Shown here piece after piece: positions 23,026 to 31,536 of a DNA stretch of 64,000 bases. Each line of letters starts with the position of its first letter. Within the stretch, counting starts at the first letter, position 1. The notes below the pieces were generated by a model. It was not told where the DNA came from and made no database searches. It worked only from the letters and a program-made list of their open reading frames with translations. The DNA comes from Mucilaginibacter endophyticus (GTDB taxonomy: Bacteria > Bacteroidota > Bacteroidia > Sphingobacteriales > Sphingobacteriaceae), in assembly GCF_003351025.1 (NCBI RefSeq), contig NZ_QPCG01000004.1:496001-560000 (forward strand). The letters are read 5' to 3'. Both the position numbers and the translations under genes were made by a program.

Positions 23026-25005
23026 ATGAAGATGAAACTCCTATGTACGCTTTTCCTTTGTCTTTCCATGTCAATCTTGATTGCCCAAACGACAAAAAAC
23101 TATCATATTAAATCGCCGGATGGCAAGATAAATCTGAGCGTGGCAACCGGAGATAAGATAACATGGTTGGTGAAACACGAGGATACTGAGATTATCATGC
23201 CATCGGATATATCTATGACACTTCAGAGCGGCGAAGTTTTGGGAAAATCACCCATAGTAAAAAACGCAAAAACCACATCAGTTGATCAGTATTTCAATAC
23301 ACCTATCTATAAAAAAGATAAAGTACACGATCAATACAATCAGCTCATTATCAATTTAAAAGGAGACTACTCGCTGATATTCAGGGCTTATGATGATGGT
23401 GTGGCTTATCGTTTCATCACGCAGAAAAAAGGCGATATCACCATTATGAATGAAGAAGCCAATTTCAACTTTAAGGATGATGATAAAGCGTATCTCCCCT
23501 TTGTAAATGATTACCGCAATAAAGATAGATGGACAACTTCTTTCGAAGCATTGTATAGTAAGCTTAAACTTTCGGAAGTAACTAAGGACAGCCTGGCGTT
23601 TTTGCCGGTTTTAGTGGATGTTGGGAATAATAAAAAAGTCGCTATTCTTGAAGCCGATCTGCAGGATTACCCCGGAATGTATTTAACCGGAAATGAGCAA
23701 AGTTTGCAGGGTGCATTCGCAAAATATCCTACAGTTGAAACTACCGGCGGGTATGCCAATATGAATTATGTGGTTAACGGTCGCGCCGATTATATAGCCA
23801 AAACCAAAGGCACGCGCAGCTTTCCGTGGCGGGTTGTGATCATCAGTACAGATGATAAACAACTGGCTAACAATGATATAGTTCAAAGACTATCAGAACC
23901 ATCGCGTATCAAAGATTTGTCCTGGATAAAGCCCGGTAAAGTAGCCTGGGACTGGTGGAATGATTGGAATATCACTCATGTTGATTTTAAAGCGGGTATC
24001 AACAACCAAACCTATAAATATTACATCGACTTTGCATCGGCAAATAAGGTAGAATATGTAGTATTGGATGAAGGCTGGTCGAACATTGTCGATCTGAACC
24101 AGATTTCGCCGGATATTAATCTGCAGGAACTGATTGATTACGCTAAACAAAAAAATGTTGGCCTTATTTTGTGGACAAGCTGGTACGCCCTCACCCGGCA
24201 AACGGATGCGGCTATGGCCAAATTTTCAAAAATGGGCATTAAAGGTTTCAAGATAGATTTTATTGACCGTGATGATCAAAAGATGGTTTCTTCATTATAT
24301 GAAATAGCTCAAAAAGCAGCTGACAATCAATTGATTGTAGACTACCACGGTATGTATAAACCCAGCGGCATCCAGCGTACTTTTCCTAATATTCTTAATT
24401 TTGAGGGAGTTAAAGGCCTGGAAAACGTAAAATGGGGTGTTAAAGATCATCCTGTTTACGACGTAAGTATCCCATTTATCCGGATGCTTTCCGGCCCGAT
24501 GGACTATACTCCCGGAGCTATGCGTAATGCCAGTAAAGCCAATTTTCGCCCGGTTAATGGTAACCCCATGAGCCAGGGGACCCGTTGCCATCAGTTGGCC
24601 ATGTACACCATTTTTGAAGCCCCGTTACAAATGATGGCCGATAACCCAACGGCCTATCAAAAAGAACAGGAAAGCACCGATTTTATAGCAGCCGTGCCCA
24701 CAACGTTTGATGAAACCGTTGCCCTGAGCGGGAAAGTAGGCGAATACGTTGCCATTGCCCGTCGAAAAGGTTCCACGTGGCACATTGGCGCAATGACTAA
24801 TTGGGATGCACGTGAATTAGCTATCGATCTCTCCTTTTTAGGCGAAGGCACTTATAAAGCCGTAATTTTTGAAGATGGCATCAATGCCGACAAGGATGGC
24901 ACTGATTACAAGCGAACTGTAGTTAATTTAACCTCAAAAGATAAGCTGAATATTAAGTTGGCTTCCGGAGGTGGCTGGGCAGCGAGATTGGAGAAAGTTA
25001 ATTAA
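23026..25005 (+). CDS. GH97 family alpha-glycosidase
   Basis: 659 residues with a signal peptide (residues 1-20, ending LIAQ), the full length for GH97. The N-terminal beta-super-sandwich covers about 25-275 and includes YHIKSPDGKINLSV and DDGVAYRFI. The TIM barrel (about 290-560) has WDWWNDWNITHVDFKAGI, YVVLDEGW, GIKGFKIDFIDRDDQ and VDYHGMYKPSGIQRTFPN. A small C-terminal beta domain ends the protein. An Asp in KIDFIDRD at the nucleophile position suggests a retaining enzyme (alpha-galactosidase type) rather than the inverting SusB type. This is inferred from position only. It is monocistronic after a 374-bp gap and need not belong to the beta-glucan genes. Confidence 0.93.
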   Translation: MKMKLLCTLFLCLSMSILIAQTTKNYHIKSPDGKINLSVATGDKITWLVKHEDTEIIMPSDISMTLQSGEVLGKSPIVKNAKTTSVDQYFNTPIYKKDKVHDQYNQLIINLKGDYSLIFRAYDDGVAYRFITQKKGDITIMNEEANFNFKDDDKAYLPFVNDYRNKDRWTTSFEALYSKLKLSEVTKDSLAFLPVLVDVGNNKKVAILEADLQDYPGMYLTGNEQSLQGAFAKYPTVETTGGYANMNYVVNGRADYIAKTKGTRSFPWRVVIISTDDKQLANNDIVQRLSEPSRIKDLSWIKPGKVAWDWWNDWNITHVDFKAGINNQTYKYYIDFASANKVEYVVLDEGWSNIVDLNQISPDINLQELIDYAKQKNVGLILWTSWYALTRQTDAAMAKFSKMGIKGFKIDFIDRDDQKMVSSLYEIAQKAADNQLIVDYHGMYKPSGIQRTFPNILNFEGVKGLENVKWGVKDHPVYDVSIPFIRMLSGPMDYTPGAMRNASKANFRPVNGNPMSQGTRCHQLAMYTIFEAPLQMMADNPTAYQKEQESTDFIAAVPTTFDETVALSGKVGEYVAIARRKGSTWHIGAMTNWDARELAIDLSFLGEGTYKAVIFEDGINADKDGTDYKRTVVNLTSKDKLNIKLASGGGWAARLEKVN

Positions 25006-25044
25006 TTTAACACACTGATTTACAGTATATTAAATTAAAAAAAC

Positions 25045-25186
25045 TGTCATTTCGATAGAGCAGGGATAGGTATTAGCGCCGGGGCGAAAGAGAAATCTTA
25101 TACGCCATGCGAAGCGATCGCGCATGTAGTATAAGATTTCTCCTCACGCCACCTCACAATATCCGGGCTTGTTCGTCGAAATGACA
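25045..25186. repeat. Dispersed palindrome (family A)
   Basis: Outer arms TGTCATTTCGA and TCGAAATGACA, inner arms AGAAATCTTATAC and GTATAAGATTTCT. Same design as 3985-4123. It lies between convergent genes GH97 and mlaD. Confidence 0.85.
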
Positions 25187-25197
25187 TTAGTGTTTAA

Positions 25198-26028
25198 TCA
25201 ATTATTATCCTTCTGCTTATCAGCAGCTTCTTTAGCAGCTTTTTCCTTTTGCTTCTGGGCTTCTTTGGCTGCCTTTTCTTTATCCTCCTGAATCTGCTCC
25301 TTTGCCTTTCGGATACTGTCCTGGCGTTTTTGCTCCATTTTCTTTTTCTTGTTGAAGAAACCTCTCAGCAAAAAGTTATGCTGCGCAGCGGTAAGGTCTT
25401 CATTAAGCGTGTTGGTTGTACTATGAACTGTTTTTATGGTAGTCTGGGCTTGCTTAACGGTGCCTTCCAGGTCGCGGGCCATTTTGTCGCTGTTCAACAG
25501 GCGACCTATACTTCCCTGCCCGTTATTGATTTTGGCAACTATGCCGGTCAGGTTTTCGGTCAGCGATTCGGCGTTATCTGCCACACGGGTAAGTTTATTG
25601 ATAATCCTGTCTACATCAACCGGGTTTATCGAACCTAACTTTCCGCCGTCTTCAATCTCCTCGTGGCTAACAATGCCCCCCGGTGCTATTACAACCAGCT
25701 TATCCCCCATTAAACCATCGCTGCCTATACTTAGCTTCGAATCCTTCTTGATAAACTTTTTAACGCTTTTATTCAGTGTAAGGTCAACCCGTACCGAACT
25801 ATCGGTAACAATATTAATTGACTGTACTACACCTATGTTAATACCCGCAAACCGCACATTATTACCTACCTGTAAGCCGCTTACATTTTTGAACCGCCCG
25901 TAAACATGAAAGGTTGAATTGAACAGACTTTTTTGATTGCCTATTAAAAATATAGCTACTAACAGCACCGCTAGCCCCAAAAAGGTAAACAGGCCTATTT
26001 TTATTTTTTGAGATGACGTAGTTTTCAT
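25198..26028 (-). CDS. mlaD: MCE-domain lipid-transport substrate-binding protein
   Basis: 276 residues. One N-terminal membrane anchor (about 11-28) is followed by a single MCE/MlaD domain (about 36-115) with VYGRFKNVSGLQVGNNVRFAGI and IGSDGLMGDKLVVI. A long helical part (NNGQGSIGRLLNSDKMARDLE) and a Lys/Glu/Ala-rich tail (about 225-276) follow. It should carry phospholipid between inner and outer membranes as part of an MlaFED-type complex. Its start overlaps the mlaF stop by 4 bp. MlaB and MlaC homologues are absent here, as is usual in Bacteroidota. Confidence 0.92.
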   Translation of the reverse strand: MKTTSSQKIKIGLFTFLGLAVLLVAIFLIGNQKSLFNSTFHVYGRFKNVSGLQVGNNVRFAGINIGVVQSINIVTDSSVRVDLTLNKSVKKFIKKDSKLSIGSDGLMGDKLVVIAPGGIVSHEEIEDGGKLGSINPVDVDRIINKLTRVADNAESLTENLTGIVAKINNGQGSIGRLLNSDKMARDLEGTVKQAQTTIKTVHSTTNTLNEDLTAAQHNFLLRGFFNKKKKMEQKRQDSIRKAKEQIQEDKEKAAKEAQKQKEKAAKEAADKQKDNN

Positions 26029-26816
26029 GAAGGTTCATTAAAAAAAGATCTAACCATTTCGTTATCCGATTTTTCGAGCTCTTTATAGGAGCCCTCGGCT
26101 ATATATTCGCCATCATCCATTACCAGGATCCGGTCGGCCGTAATGCGGGCACATTCCATATCGTGGGTAATGATGACTGATGATATTTCATATTTGCGCT
26201 GCAGGCGATTAATAAGCTCACTAATTTCGCGGGATGTAATGGGATCAAGCCCTGTAGTAGGCTCATCGTACAGCATAATCTCGGGGTTAACTATCAGCGT
26301 ACGGGCCAGGCCTACCCTTTTTCGCATCCCTCCCGACAGATCTGAAGGCATTTTATCTATCGCGTCTAACAAACCAACGGCATCTAATACACCTTCCACC
26401 TTTTTATTAATCTCTTTTTGGTCTTTGAGTTTTAACACCCTCGTAAGCGGAAACTCCAGGTTATCACGGACTGTCATAGAATCATACAGTGCCCCTCCCT
26501 GAAAAAGGAAGCCTATCTTCATTCTTAACTGCTTCAACTCGTCATCGTTCATGGCAGTTATATTCTCACCAAAAACTTCCAGCTCACCACCATCGGGTTG
26601 CAGCATACCAACCACGCACTGAATGGTCACAGATTTTCCCTGACCCGATTTACCCAGCACCACAATGTTCTCGCCTTTCTTCAGGTCGAAAGTGATATTC
26701 TTAAGCACCTTCTTTTTGCCAAAGGATTTTTTGATGCCTTTAGCATGGATCACCACCTCCTGCTTTTGTTCAGGTTCCTTTTTCTTAGGCTCGGTATGTT
26801 CGTCTGCTTTTTTCAT
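26025..26816 (-). CDS. mlaF: MlaF-type ABC transporter ATPase
   Basis: 263 residues. Walker A GKSGQGKSVTIQ, signature LSGGMRKRVGLARTL and Walker B IMLYDEPTTGLDPITSREI match MlaF/Ttg2A-type lipid transporter ATPases. A charged N-terminal extension (residues 1-20, Lys/Glu/Pro-rich) is unusual. It drives the MlaE permease and lies between mlaE (2-bp gap) and mlaD (4-bp overlap). Confidence 0.94.
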   Translation of the reverse strand: MKKADEHTEPKKKEPEQKQEVVIHAKGIKKSFGKKKVLKNITFDLKKGENIVVLGKSGQGKSVTIQCVVGMLQPDGGELEVFGENITAMNDDELKQLRMKIGFLFQGGALYDSMTVRDNLEFPLTRVLKLKDQKEINKKVEGVLDAVGLLDAIDKMPSDLSGGMRKRVGLARTLIVNPEIMLYDEPTTGLDPITSREISELINRLQRKYEISSVIITHDMECARITADRILVMDDGEYIAEGSYKELEKSDNEMVRSFFNEPS

Positions 26817-26818
26817 CT

Positions 26819-27598
26819 TTATTTATAAAATAACAAACTGGTGATCTGGACAGCTATCGCGTCAATAATGAAGATCCATAACGAAGCAGTCACTACGGCC
26901 GAATTAGCCGCCACGCCTACACTTTCGGTACCTTTATCGGAGTGATACCCTTTATAACATCCCACAAAGCCCACCGCGAAACCAAAAAGCACAGTTTTAG
27001 CTACAGCGGGCAACAGATCAGTAAAATCAAGCGAGGCTATACATTTGTTGAAGTAAAGAGAGAAACTGATACTATCAGTAAAGTTTAACGCCAGAAAACC
27101 ACCAAACAGGCCGATAGCATCACCTATAATGGCCAATAATGGGATCATGAAGCTGGTAGCCAATATCCGTGTAACCACCAGGTATTGCACTGGGTTGGCG
27201 CCAGATACTTCCATGGCATCAATCTGCTCGGTAACCTTCATACTGCCCAGCTCGGCGCCAATACTTGATGCTATTTTGCCGGCGCAGATAATGGCAGTAA
27301 TAACCGGCCCTATTTCACGAACAAGCGCAACCGAAAGTGTTTTGGGTAACATACTTTCGGCTCCGAGTGTAATGAGCGATGGCCTGAGTTGCAAAATAAG
27401 CACCAGGCCCATGATGAAGGAGGTAATGCCCACCAGCATCATGGATCTGTAGCCTATTTCATAGCATTGCCTCACAAACTCCGACCATTCAAAGCCGCCG
27501 GCAAATATGTTGCGAAAAAACCGCGTGAAGAATACTACATAGTCGCCTATGCCTTCAAGCCATTTTCTCCATCCGCTTAGTTCCTGCTGTGCTTCCAT
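26819..27598 (-). CDS. mlaE: MlaE-type ABC transporter permease
   Basis: 259 residues with five to six membrane segments. MlaE motifs are clear: GYRSMMLVGITSFIMGLVLILQ, LVREIGPVITAIICAGKIAS, GAELGSMKVTEQIDAMEVSG and the C-terminal VGVAANSAVVTASLWIFIID. It is the first gene of the mlaE-mlaF-mlaD operon; the promoter should lie in 27599-27695. Confidence 0.95.
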   Translation of the reverse strand: MEAQQELSGWRKWLEGIGDYVVFFTRFFRNIFAGGFEWSEFVRQCYEIGYRSMMLVGITSFIMGLVLILQLRPSLITLGAESMLPKTLSVALVREIGPVITAIICAGKIASSIGAELGSMKVTEQIDAMEVSGANPVQYLVVTRILATSFMIPLLAIIGDAIGLFGGFLALNFTDSISFSLYFNKCIASLDFTDLLPAVAKTVLFGFAVGFVGCYKGYHSDKGTESVGVAANSAVVTASLWIFIIDAIAVQITSLLFYK

Positions 27599-27695
27599 CA
27601 GTGAATCTTAAATAATTGTTAACTACAACAAAGCAAGGCTCAATTGTTTTTGAACTTTCAGTAATATTCACTTTCTGGACTTAGGTAAATACTGA

Positions 27696-28406
27696 TTACG
27701 ACATTGGTACGTCAATGATCAGGAAACTGGAGGGCTCTTCGGTTATAATTGTAAGTGAACTTGTATCATAAACGCCCAGCGCATCTTTTTTGTTTAAAAC
27801 CTGGTTGTTTATTTTAGCCACTCCATCCAATACAAACACATAAGCACCGTTGCCTTCAGTTTTAATGTCATAGTTAATGGTTTGCCCGGCCTCAAACTCT
27901 CCCATTGAAAATGTAGCATCCTGGTTTATCCAGAGTGTGTTGTTACTTTTTTCGGGAGAGATCAGGGTGGTTAGCTCATTCAATTTAAACCTGTCTTTAA
28001 AACTCATCTGGTCATAACGGGGCTGAATATTTCTTTCTTTAGGAAACAGCCAAATTTGCAGGGTATTGGCCGCTTCTTTATGCCAAGCGTTATATTCCGA
28101 GTGATAAACACCTGTCCCGGCCGACATCACCTGTACTTCGCCGGCATTAACTACACCGGTATTGCCCATGCTGTCTTTATGCTCCAACCCTCCCTTTAAA
28201 GGTATAGTGATAATTTCCATATTATCATGAGGGTGGCTACCAAAACCACGACCGGCTGCAATGATATCATCATTTAATACGCGCAATGCGCCAAAATTCA
28301 TTTTCTCCGGGTTGTAATAAGATGCAAAGCTGAATGAAAAATTTGCTTTTAACCAGCCTATATCGTTATGTCCGCGTTCTGCTTCGGGATAAAATATTGT
28401 TTTCAT
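27696..28406 (-). CDS. Pirin family protein
   Basis: 236 residues, two cupin domains. The metal-binding N-terminal cupin includes GFGSHPHDNMEIITIPLKGG (two His, one Glu) and TGVYHSEYN with the fourth His ligand. The C-terminal cupin (LWINQDATFSMGEFEAGQTI) lacks metal ligands. Family members act as quercetinase-like dioxygenases or redox-sensing cofactors; which applies is unknown. It is a single-gene unit divergent from the epimerase-like gene at 28488. Confidence 0.92.
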   Translation of the reverse strand: MKTIFYPEAERGHNDIGWLKANFSFSFASYYNPEKMNFGALRVLNDDIIAAGRGFGSHPHDNMEIITIPLKGGLEHKDSMGNTGVVNAGEVQVMSAGTGVYHSEYNAWHKEAANTLQIWLFPKERNIQPRYDQMSFKDRFKLNELTTLISPEKSNNTLWINQDATFSMGEFEAGQTINYDIKTEGNGAYVFVLDGVAKINNQVLNKKDALGVYDTSSLTIITEEPSSFLIIDVPMS

Positions 28407-28462
28407 GTTATTTAAAATATATGTTTAAACACACAATATTTATTCCACAATTTAATTATGCG

Positions 28463-28470
28463 TATTTTTG
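28463..28470 (+). promoter_or_regulatory. -7 promoter element of the NAD(P)-binding protein gene
   Basis: TATTTTTG fits TAnnTTTG and lies 17 bases before the ATG at 28488. No good -33 element was seen. Confidence 0.55.
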
Positions 28471-28487
28471 CGGAAAATCAATAAGTA

Positions 28488-29144
28488 ATGGCAAAAAAAG
28501 CTGTGATTGCAGGCTCAAGCGGACTTATTGGCAGTCACCTCCTGCAAATTTTATTGGAACAAGCCTATTATGATGAAGTATTGATCCTGGTCAGAAAAAA
28601 GTTGCCAGTTCAGCATCATAAATTAACGCAGCTTGTTATCGACTTTGAACAGCCCGAAACATACCAGCAAGAGCTGACTGGCCATGCTTTGTTTTGTTGT
28701 TTAGGATCAACCAAAAAGAAAACGCCCGATTTAACTATTTATCGCAAGATTGATCATGATTATCCGTTATTACTGGCGCAATTAGCTAAACAAAACGGGA
28801 TTGAACAATATCATTTAGTTTCATCAATAGGAGCCGATATAAACGGAGTTAATTTCTATACTAAAACCAAAGGTGAAACCGAAGCCGATATAAGTGCTGT
28901 AGGGATACCCGCTGTACATATTTACAGACCATCCTTTTTAGCCGGTGACAGGCAAGAAAGCAGGCCGATGGAGAAATTTGTCAATGGCTTAATGAAAGTG
29001 GTAAATCCACTGCTTTTTGTCAGCTGGAAAAAATACCGAAGCATAGCGGCATCTACGGTTGCTACGGCCATGTATCAACAATCAATAAAAAACGCGACTG
29101 GTGTATTTATATACGAGTCGGATAAAATAAAACAACTATCGTGA
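28488..29144 (+). CDS. NAD(P)H-binding short-chain/epimerase-like protein (HTATIP2-like)
   Basis: 218 residues. The Rossmann start KKAVIAGSSGLIGSHLLQIL has the GxxGxxG nucleotide loop. ALFCCLGSTKKK and HLVSSIGAD follow, and the later YTKTKGETE has the Tyr-x-x-x-Lys of atypical SDR proteins. Family members resemble human HTATIP2/TIP30 and bacterial YbjT-like oxidoreductases; substrate unknown. Its TGA overlaps the GTG start of the ABC-F gene, so the two are coupled. Confidence 0.88.
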   Translation: MAKKAVIAGSSGLIGSHLLQILLEQAYYDEVLILVRKKLPVQHHKLTQLVIDFEQPETYQQELTGHALFCCLGSTKKKTPDLTIYRKIDHDYPLLLAQLAKQNGIEQYHLVSSIGADINGVNFYTKTKGETEADISAVGIPAVHIYRPSFLAGDRQESRPMEKFVNGLMKVVNPLLFVSWKKYRSIAASTVATAMYQQSIKNATGVFIYESDKIKQLS

Positions 29145-31006
29145 GTACTTATCTTTCTGCCGAGAACCTTGGCCATCAATTTCATGACAACTGGTTATTT
29201 AAAAATGTAACCATAGGTATTAACCGCGGCCGTAAGGTTGCTCTTGTAGGCGTTAATGGTGCCGGCAAATCAACCCTTTTAAAAATATTAGGTGGTACTA
29301 TAAAACCTACCGAAGGTAAAGTAGTACAGGCCCGTGACCTTAATATGGGTTACCTGGAGCAGGATCCAAACTTCAAAAACGCGGTTACCATCAGCGACTA
29401 TATTTTTCATGCCGATGATGTGCAGCAGCAACTGATCCGCAGGTATGAGGAGTTGATGGAGAACGATCCTGAAAATACCAAGGCCATTGAAAAGGTAATG
29501 GAAGAGATGAGCGAGGTTGACGCCTGGGAATATGAGTACAAGATCAAGACCATTTTAGGCCGTTTAGATATTCATCACCTCAATCAGCACATCACTACCC
29601 TATCGGGCGGCCAAAAGAAACGTTTGGCTTTAGCCAAGCTGCTTATTGAAGATCCTGAAGTTTATATACTGGACGAGCCTACCAACCACCTGGACATTGA
29701 TACTATCGAATGGCTGGAGAAATTATTAACGGAAGGAAACAAAACCATTTTAATGGTTACCCACGACAGGTATTTCCTGGATAATGTATGTAACGAGATA
29801 TTGGAGATTGATCGTGGCAAAATTCAGCCCTATAACGGCAGCTACGGTTATTACCTCGAAAAGAAAGCCGAACGTGAAGCAGCAGATGAAGCAGCGTTTC
29901 AGAAAAACTCAAACCTATTAAGGAAAGAGCTGGAATGGATGCGCCGCCAGCCCCAGGCCCGTGGTACTAAATCTAAAGCGCGTATTGATGCCTATTACGA
30001 CTTAGAGGAGAAAACCAAGAACGGCGGTATCCGTGATAAAGTTGAACTGAGTGTTAAAACAGCACGCCAGGGCAACAAGATCATGGAGATGGACAACCTG
30101 TACAAGTCGTTCAATGGTAATACCTATATCAATAACTTCAGCTATATATTTAAAAAAGGCGATAGGATTGGTTTAGCCGGTAAAAACGGTAGCGGTAAAT
30201 CAACACTATTAAACATCATTACCGGCGCTTTACAGCCCGATAAAGGATCCGTAGTAAAAGGAGAAACAACTGTAATAGGCTATTTTCACCAGGCAGGTAT
30301 CACTTTTAAGGATGATGAGCGTGTTATTGATATAGTAAAGAACGTTGCGGAGTTTATTACCATGGCCGATGGTAAAACTATTTCGGCTTCTGCATTACTT
30401 ACCTTGTTTCTCTTCCCTCCTGCCAAGCAATATGGTTTTATATCAAAGCTAAGCGGTGGCGAAAAGAAACGTTTGCAATTGATGAGCATCCTGATGAAGA
30501 ACCCGAACTTCCTGATACTGGATGAGCCTACTAATGATTTGGATATTGATACCTTAAACGTACTGGAAGAGTTTTTGACCAATTACGGCGGGGTATTAAT
30601 GATGGTATCGCACGATAGGTATTTACTGGATAAATTAACCGATCAGCTTTTCATCATGGAAGAAAAAGGCCATGTAAGGATCTTTAATGGCAACTATTCA
30701 TCATATCGTTTGGAATTGGAAGAAGCCAAACAACAAGCTAAGAAACCTGCTCCCGTAGCTCAAACAACTACCTCAGCAGCTAAAAAGAGCAAGTTAAGCT
30801 TTAAAGAAGCAAAGGAATTAGAAAACATAGAAGGCGAGATAAACACTATTGAAGCAAGTATAAAGGATAAAACTGCACAACTTGATACAATAGGCATCGA
30901 TCCTAAAAAGCTTGATGAGATATTAAAACAAATAGAGGTTTTAAATAAACAACTGGACGATAAAAGCGCCCGCTGGATGGAATTAACCGAGTTAAACGAA
31001 GGATAA
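29141..31006 (+). CDS. ABC-F family ATPase
   Basis: 621 residues starting with GTG at 29141 (GTGA overlap with the previous stop). Two ABC domains: Walker A GVNGAGKSTLLK and GKNGSGKSTLLN, signatures LSGGQKKRLALA and LSGGEKKRLQLM, Walker B YILDEPTNHLD and LILDEPTNDLD. An interdomain linker (about 240-330) and a C-terminal coiled coil (about 550-620) follow. There is no membrane part. ABC-F proteins act on the ribosome as translation factors or in antibiotic resistance; this one resembles the Uup type because of its C-terminal coiled coil. Confidence 0.92.
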   Translation: MSTYLSAENLGHQFHDNWLFKNVTIGINRGRKVALVGVNGAGKSTLLKILGGTIKPTEGKVVQARDLNMGYLEQDPNFKNAVTISDYIFHADDVQQQLIRRYEELMENDPENTKAIEKVMEEMSEVDAWEYEYKIKTILGRLDIHHLNQHITTLSGGQKKRLALAKLLIEDPEVYILDEPTNHLDIDTIEWLEKLLTEGNKTILMVTHDRYFLDNVCNEILEIDRGKIQPYNGSYGYYLEKKAEREAADEAAFQKNSNLLRKELEWMRRQPQARGTKSKARIDAYYDLEEKTKNGGIRDKVELSVKTARQGNKIMEMDNLYKSFNGNTYINNFSYIFKKGDRIGLAGKNGSGKSTLLNIITGALQPDKGSVVKGETTVIGYFHQAGITFKDDERVIDIVKNVAEFITMADGKTISASALLTLFLFPPAKQYGFISKLSGGEKKRLQLMSILMKNPNFLILDEPTNDLDIDTLNVLEEFLTNYGGVLMMVSHDRYLLDKLTDQLFIMEEKGHVRIFNGNYSSYRLELEEAKQQAKKPAPVAQTTTSAAKKSKLSFKEAKELENIEGEINTIEASIKDKTAQLDTIGIDPKKLDEILKQIEVLNKQLDDKSARWMELTELNEG

Positions 31007-31251
31007 TGAAACCATCAGATATCATAGCTACAACGGGTGTAATCATACTTTTGATTGCATTCCTATTGAATTTAGCCGGCAAACTATCAGCCCAGAGCAA
31101 GCTTTACAGCTTAATGAATTTCATAGGAGCCGGTACCTGCGGCTATGCTTCATATATGATCAGCTTCTACCCTTTTGTAGTATTAGAAAGCATTTGGGCA
31201 ATTGTAGCTTTAATATCATTATTCAGAGTTCCACGTGGAACATCTGCTTAG
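31006..31251 (+). CDS. Small membrane protein (CBU_0592-like)
   Basis: 81 residues with two or three membrane helices (about 6-26, 34-52, 54-72). The pattern LNLAGKLSAQSKLYSLMNFIGAG followed by SFYPFVVLESIWAIVALI fits a widespread family of small membrane proteins without known function. Its ATG overlaps the ABC-F stop (TAATG), giving a three-gene operon from 28488. The last codons contain the first parS-like site. Confidence 0.8.
   Translation: MKPSDIIATTGVIILLIAFLLNLAGKLSAQSKLYSLMNFIGAGTCGYASYMISFYPFVVLESIWAIVALISLFRVPRGTSA
31228..31241. promoter_or_regulatory. parS-like palindrome 1
   Basis: GTTCCACGTGGAAC, a perfect 14-bp palindrome identical in its core to ParB-binding parS sites. It lies inside the end of the small membrane protein gene. 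Confidence 0.8.
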
Positions 31252-31291
31252 ATGAGGTAATTTTGTAGTTCATTAATAAGTCTGAAGCACC

Positions 31292-31328
31292 AAGTCAAAA
31301 GTTAAAAGTCAAAAGTTAAAAGTCAATA
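31292..31328. repeat. Short tandem repeat, 14-bp unit
   Basis: About 2.6 copies of AAGTCAAAAGTTAA lie between parS-like sites 1 and 2. Similar AAGTCAAAAGTTAAAAGTC runs are common spacer sequences in this group. Confidence 0.8.
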
Positions 31329-31354
31329 AACTTCAGCATTAAATTCATACAGAT

Positions 31355-31368
31355 GTTCTACGTGGAAC
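31355..31368. promoter_or_regulatory. parS-like palindrome 2
   Basis: GTTCTACGTGGAAC, one mismatch from the perfect palindrome, flanked by T and A (TGTTC...GAACA). Confidence 0.7.
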
Positions 31369-31437
31369 ATCTTAACAAGGTGAGGTTTCAGGTCGAAAAT
31401 AATCAACATAAAACCCCACTCAATACTTTAAAAAAAC

Positions 31438-31451
31438 GTTCCACGTGGAAC
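31438..31451. promoter_or_regulatory. parS-like palindrome 3
   Basis: GTTCCACGTGGAAC, perfect 14-bp palindrome, 86 bp before the mnmG start. Confidence 0.8.
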
Positions 31452-31536
31452 AATCAAGTCGGAGTAGAACGCCAAAAATCAAGTAGGCTTAGAACTTATT
31501 ACTTGATACTTCTAAAAACGGAACAAGGAGGATAAA

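Noticed and set aside
25198..27598. ABC drug exporter
   Set aside because: The MCE domain and MlaE motifs identify a lipid transporter.
31353..31535. 60-codon open frame before mnmG
   Set aside because: It contains two parS-like sites, starts at a weak codon and has no family resemblance; the mnmG ribosome site lies at its end.
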